Source: Mansonella perstans (lineage: Eukaryota > Nematoda > Chromadorea > Rhabditida > Onchocercidae). Taken from it: DNA of 64,000 nucleotides. The position numbers were made by a program, and so were the translations under genes. The stretch is from positions 62,001 to 126,000 of the forward strand of contig JBAMDO010000116.1 in NCBI GenBank assembly GCA_037074765.1. Reading direction: 5' to 3'. The notes under the pieces were generated by a model. That model was given only the letters and a program-made list of their open reading frames with translations. It searched no databases and was not told the origin of the DNA. Shown in pieces: positions 60,101-64,000 of this stretch (the stretch's first letter is position 1; each line of letters opens with the position of its first letter).

Positions 60101-60883
60101 ATCCTATCAAAACAAATACTAGAAATTACGGCAGGTAGCAGAAAATGCGAAAAATCACATCCAATTTTTTTTTACATTTATAAAATTAAATTAGTAGTTG
60201 GATAAAAATATTAATTGGCTAAAAACAGTAGTTGGCCAAGAATATTAGGAATTGGTTGAAAATACTTGGTGTTTACATGGCTATTTATTTTTCAAGAATG
60301 TTTTTTTATTTATTTTAGACTTTCAATGTTTGATAAAATTGCTGCTTAATTGTACCCCTTTATCGAATTCATTATTATCGTTAAAGGTAGAGTTATTACG
60401 TCCTGCGCTACTGTTTTGATCATCTCCTGATTATTAATTTTGGAATATGCTTGGAACAGTAAATCCTATTCAAGGTTTTCTTCTTTCGAATAAAAAATTA
60501 AATTAATTTTTTTTTTGCTTAGATTTATATATCAATCAATTTAAATTTGATTGTTCTACTCTGACATTGATCACAATCGATCAGTCTTGCTTGTTGATGC
60601 AATCATCAGCTTTATGTACCTTGTCACTTATCTAATCAAGCTAGTATCACCACCTCCTATTTAGGTTATCAGTTTATTTCCTATCGCTTCGGATAACACA
60701 TATTTTTTTTTAGCTTCTTATTTTCAGCGTTCGGTTTCTTATCCCTTATCATTATTATTCCACAAAAATATAACTTGATAATTATAAAAGTTCGTTGGTT
60801 CAGATTAGAAAAATGTTTCAGCGCACATTTTGCTATTTTTTTCTATTTTTTAAACATTTCAGTTTTTCTGAATATATTTTTAG

Positions 60884-60966
60884 TGATGTATGATTCTACT
60901 GAAACGTCAAATGAGATTCTTTTTCGACAAATTAAATGGCCTAGTCATGACCACAATAGTGCCTAA
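60884..60966 (+). CDS. candidate downstream exon of the large gene
   Basis: An acceptor (AATATATTTTTAG ending at 60883) opens a phase-1 frame that reads VMYDSTETSNEILFRQIKWP and ends in a TAA at 60964-60966, or splices at an AATA-GTGCCT donor (60959), again in phase 1. The phase fits the exon ending at 54930 (giving 263 aa if terminal) and the exon ending at 45945. An earlier acceptor at 60727 is also open in the same frame. The composition is coding-like, but the 6 kb intron and weak donor leave it tentative. Confidence 0.35.
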
Positions 60967-63900
60967 TTTTTTCGTTGAAGATTCGCGACACTTGGAATTA
61001 TATGTTGCCTCCCTCGAATTTTAATTTCGTTACTCTGATTGCATGCATACACATCCATAAATGAAAACACAACACACATAGACATATATGAGAGCATAAA
61101 ACACACAAATACTGGCGATAACATCTAATATATATCACAGAGCCTAAGAGTCTAAGGCACTTTTACAGAGCAGCCCATGCTTTGAGATAACTAACTTTAA
61201 ATTTTTGATAGAACTGTGAAAATCTGCATTGACGTTGAAGTTGACTAAAAATTTCATTAAAACTACTCTTATAAGTTGTTATCATAATACTAATAACAGC
61301 ATTATCCGCAATTTCATTTCAATATCCTTTTCTTCACTAATTATTTCTACTTGACTCACACGAGCGTATATCTCTAATTGATGCATCTGTTACTATCTGT
61401 CATTTTCAAAAAAATAAAATGAAAAAACCCTTGCTATGAATTATATAGCATTATTTATGCTTATTAAAAGTAAATCAGCCGCAAAATTTTTCAATTAATT
61501 TTGTCAGTTAATTAATTAATTCAATTAATTTTTTAAAATATTTTTGGATGATGGTAATTCTAATGCTCTAAATAAGTCAGAAATTTATTCACAACTTAAA
61601 AAGATATTTTAAATTCATATTTTAACAATATATCTAAATAAATTTCGGCTTTAAATAGTTTTTTTCTATTTATAATTCCATATGAGAGACCAAATGTTTC
61701 CGGAACTGAATTGATTTCCGTACTAACATTCAATACCTCTCAACTATTGCTGTTCGAAAATCCATCATTTTTTTGGAAATGACGTCAATTAGTGGCACTA
61801 TTTACTGCTTGATTAGAAGTAACAGATGTTTTCATAATCGATAAAAAGAATCGTTCCAGGTAATAAATGCACTATGAAATATTTAAGGTTAAAAAAATGT
61901 AAATTATAATGTTTTATAATTAATTGACGCTTGGCGCTGGCGCTAGTATTTCGTGGTTATCCTTTAGGACAGCCTGGATTTTTTTGAGGAAAAGTTACTT
62001 TTCCTTAATTGCCATTAAATAAATGATTGATTACTTCCGTCATAAAGGCGAAATGAATTTTAGTAACTCATGCATAAAAAGAACTAAAAATATCCAACAT
62101 TATAGATCTCTTTCTGTAAAGATTCATTTGATTAAAAGAATTTGAGGATAATAAAAAGCAATTATTTCGTCCGAAATCAAACTTATCACTCAGATGAATA
62201 ATGAAATGCATATAATTTGGGATTTTGCTTTTAATTAAGCACATTTAAATATTTCAATGTTAAAAGGTATTTTAATATTTTCCGGTTGTTCCAAGAAGCA
62301 CTCATTATACGAGAGAACAAGCGTATTTTTATCACTAACTAATCAGATATGAAAATAGCAAGTGAAGGGCAGTAATAATAAAATCTAATGGAATGACAGA
62401 TAATGGCAAAAACAGAATTGAAATTTACTTTATTTTTAAACAGCAAATTTTTTTTTTTCATCTAGCAAAATTTTTTTTCAGATTTTCCATTTCTTTTTCA
62501 TATTTCTCTTTTTTCTTACTTTTCACCCTTGCATGTTCTAATTCAAACATTTCTATTTCAAACCATTTTACCTTTTTTTGCTTTTGATTAAGCACGTAAT
62601 CACTCTTTAAATGTTTAATCAAATGATAGACAAGAATTATCTCACTTTTGGAAAATTTGTCTGAGTTTTCAAAATAATGAAAGAAAAATAATGAAATATT
62701 GAAAATTTAAAATATAATTCAAAATTTATAGCATGCGCTAGGCTACTTTGAAATTTATTTAAATTATCTATCCTTATATTTGAGGGACTTCATAAGTATC
62801 ATTTTCAGTAGCACCGGGAATAAGCAATAAATAGTAGAGTAGTTTTAGTAGTTTTAGACACAGCTAGAAAGTTTCTTAACAAGGACAAATCACATAATAT
62901 TTTCAAGCATTACTGCTTCATAGATATCAGGAAGAATTCCCAGAAAACCAGAAGTAATAAATCATCAAAATAAAGTTAGAGCAAAACTTCATTATGGTGA
63001 AAATTTCTATGTCGATCGAATGCGAAAAAAGAAATTAATTGCAAATGGCAATTGTAAAGAAGTCTATGAGAATTTAATGTGAAGAAAAACACAACGAGTA
63101 AAAGAAAACAGATGATAGAATAGGTAAAATCAATAAAATTTCTGCAAAGAAAAAAGACATAAATAAATAATCATTATTAGCTTGGTATAAGATTAGGATC
63201 ATTTGAGATCCTTTGTTCCCTCTGATTGGTTCTTTAATTCTTTTCGTCAATTTTTAAAATTGAAATTTCAAATGCGAATGAAGAGGAGCATTTTTGCTGC
63301 TGCAGAAGCAACAAGCAAAAAATAATTTCATCTCTTTTATGCTTTCTTAGGAAAAATTCTTAGTATCATCACACATTTTTACTTCACTGTACTTTTCGAG
63401 AAGTTCATTATCTTAATCTTTTTAACTTTTGCAAATAATTTACGCCTTAAATTCCATGTTTACTTATATCTTCGAAAAGTTTATAAAAAGCTTTCTTGGA
63501 AATCAGATTTATATTTTGAGTGAGCTTGTCTATATTTAATATGATGTCAATGAACACCCGTAATTTAACGTTATTTAACAATTTTGATTCAGTACTTAGA
63601 TTAATCTGTAGGAACCGTTTTAATGAGAATAATTACGTCGATTTTTTATCCACATAAGTTTTTTTTTCCTGTGTGCTTTTATTTGCTATTATATTCTATG
63701 CCGTAAAATGTAGTAGTTATATAGTTGTCGAGTAAGCTTCTAGATTAGTTTTGGTAGAAAGAATTAGGAAAGTCTGTGATCATTGCAATCATAAGTGTTC
63801 CATTCACTCTCAGCTATGAAGTGGTTGTGATTTGAAAAAAAAGTGTCCGAGTGGAGGCGGGTTGTGCAAGTTTCCTCCATATTTAATCAGAATAATTGTT

Positions 63901-64000
63901 AGATAGATCAGCTGTGGATGCGTACTGATGTTGCTAGATATTATTAGTCATACTTGAGTTCATTGCTTGCTACTAGGCTGAAGGCCTATCTAAGTCTTCA
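60967..64000. other. distal stretch without a supported gene
   Basis: No exon with agreeing splice sites was recognised. A CA-rich patch (61045-61112) and AT-rich sequence fill it. If the large gene continues, this would be intron. Confidence 0.45.

Noticed and set aside
1..64000. tRNA genes, rRNA, CRISPR arrays, intact transposons, Wolbachia-type insertions
   Set aside because: No cloverleaf-type TTCGA box with matching stems, no regularly spaced repeats, and no transposase, reverse transcriptase or bacterial protein frame were recognised by eye; a covariance-model and protein search would be needed to exclude them fully.

Overview
The window looks like nuclear DNA of a parasitic nematode, most likely filarial or another spirurid. 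It is strongly AT-rich. Introns are roughly 75-750 bp inside the compact genes and several kb in one large gene. Most 3' splice sites end in a pyrimidine run plus TTTCAG/TTTTAG, and several start codons lie just behind an acceptor with no cis donor in view, as expected for spliced-leader addition. No bacterial operon, tRNA, rRNA, CRISPR array or intact transposon was recognised. Species assignment is inference.

Layout. 1-4152: no supported gene. 4153-7600 (+): nine-exon secreted metzincin-type metallopeptidase-like protein with a C-terminal tandem Cys motif. 7601-15835: mostly empty, with an isolated unrecognised open frame (13249-13653) and a weak terminal exon (8581-8719). 15869-18472 (+): nine-exon four-pass membrane protein, 372 aa. 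Converging on it from the minus strand are a two-exon small membrane protein (19953-19325) and an 11-exon PUF (Pumilio/FBF) RNA-binding protein of 507 aa (23678-20117). These two minus-strand genes are only about 160 bp apart and look like an operon. 23.8-26 kb: microsatellites, homopolymers and local duplications. 28161-30448 (+): six-exon type II membrane glycosyltransferase (nucleotide-diphospho-sugar transferase family), 376 aa, with a decayed copy of part of exon 3 inside its second intron. 30.5-43.3 kb: gene desert. 43348-61 kb (+): well-supported exons of at least one large gene with multi-kb introns encoding Ser/Thr-rich, probably disordered sequence. Two separate start exons both end in phase 1, suggesting alternative promoters; the gene probably continues past the window.

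Gene models were built by hand, joining exons only where reading phase and splice signals agreed. For the PUF, four-pass and glycosyltransferase genes every junction is phase-consistent. One junction of the metallopeptidase gene (exon 6/7) is unresolved. The PUF repeats carry a complete recognition code that reads as the canonical Pumilio site. No functional pathway links the neighbouring genes, apart from the possible co-transcription of the PUF gene and the small membrane protein.
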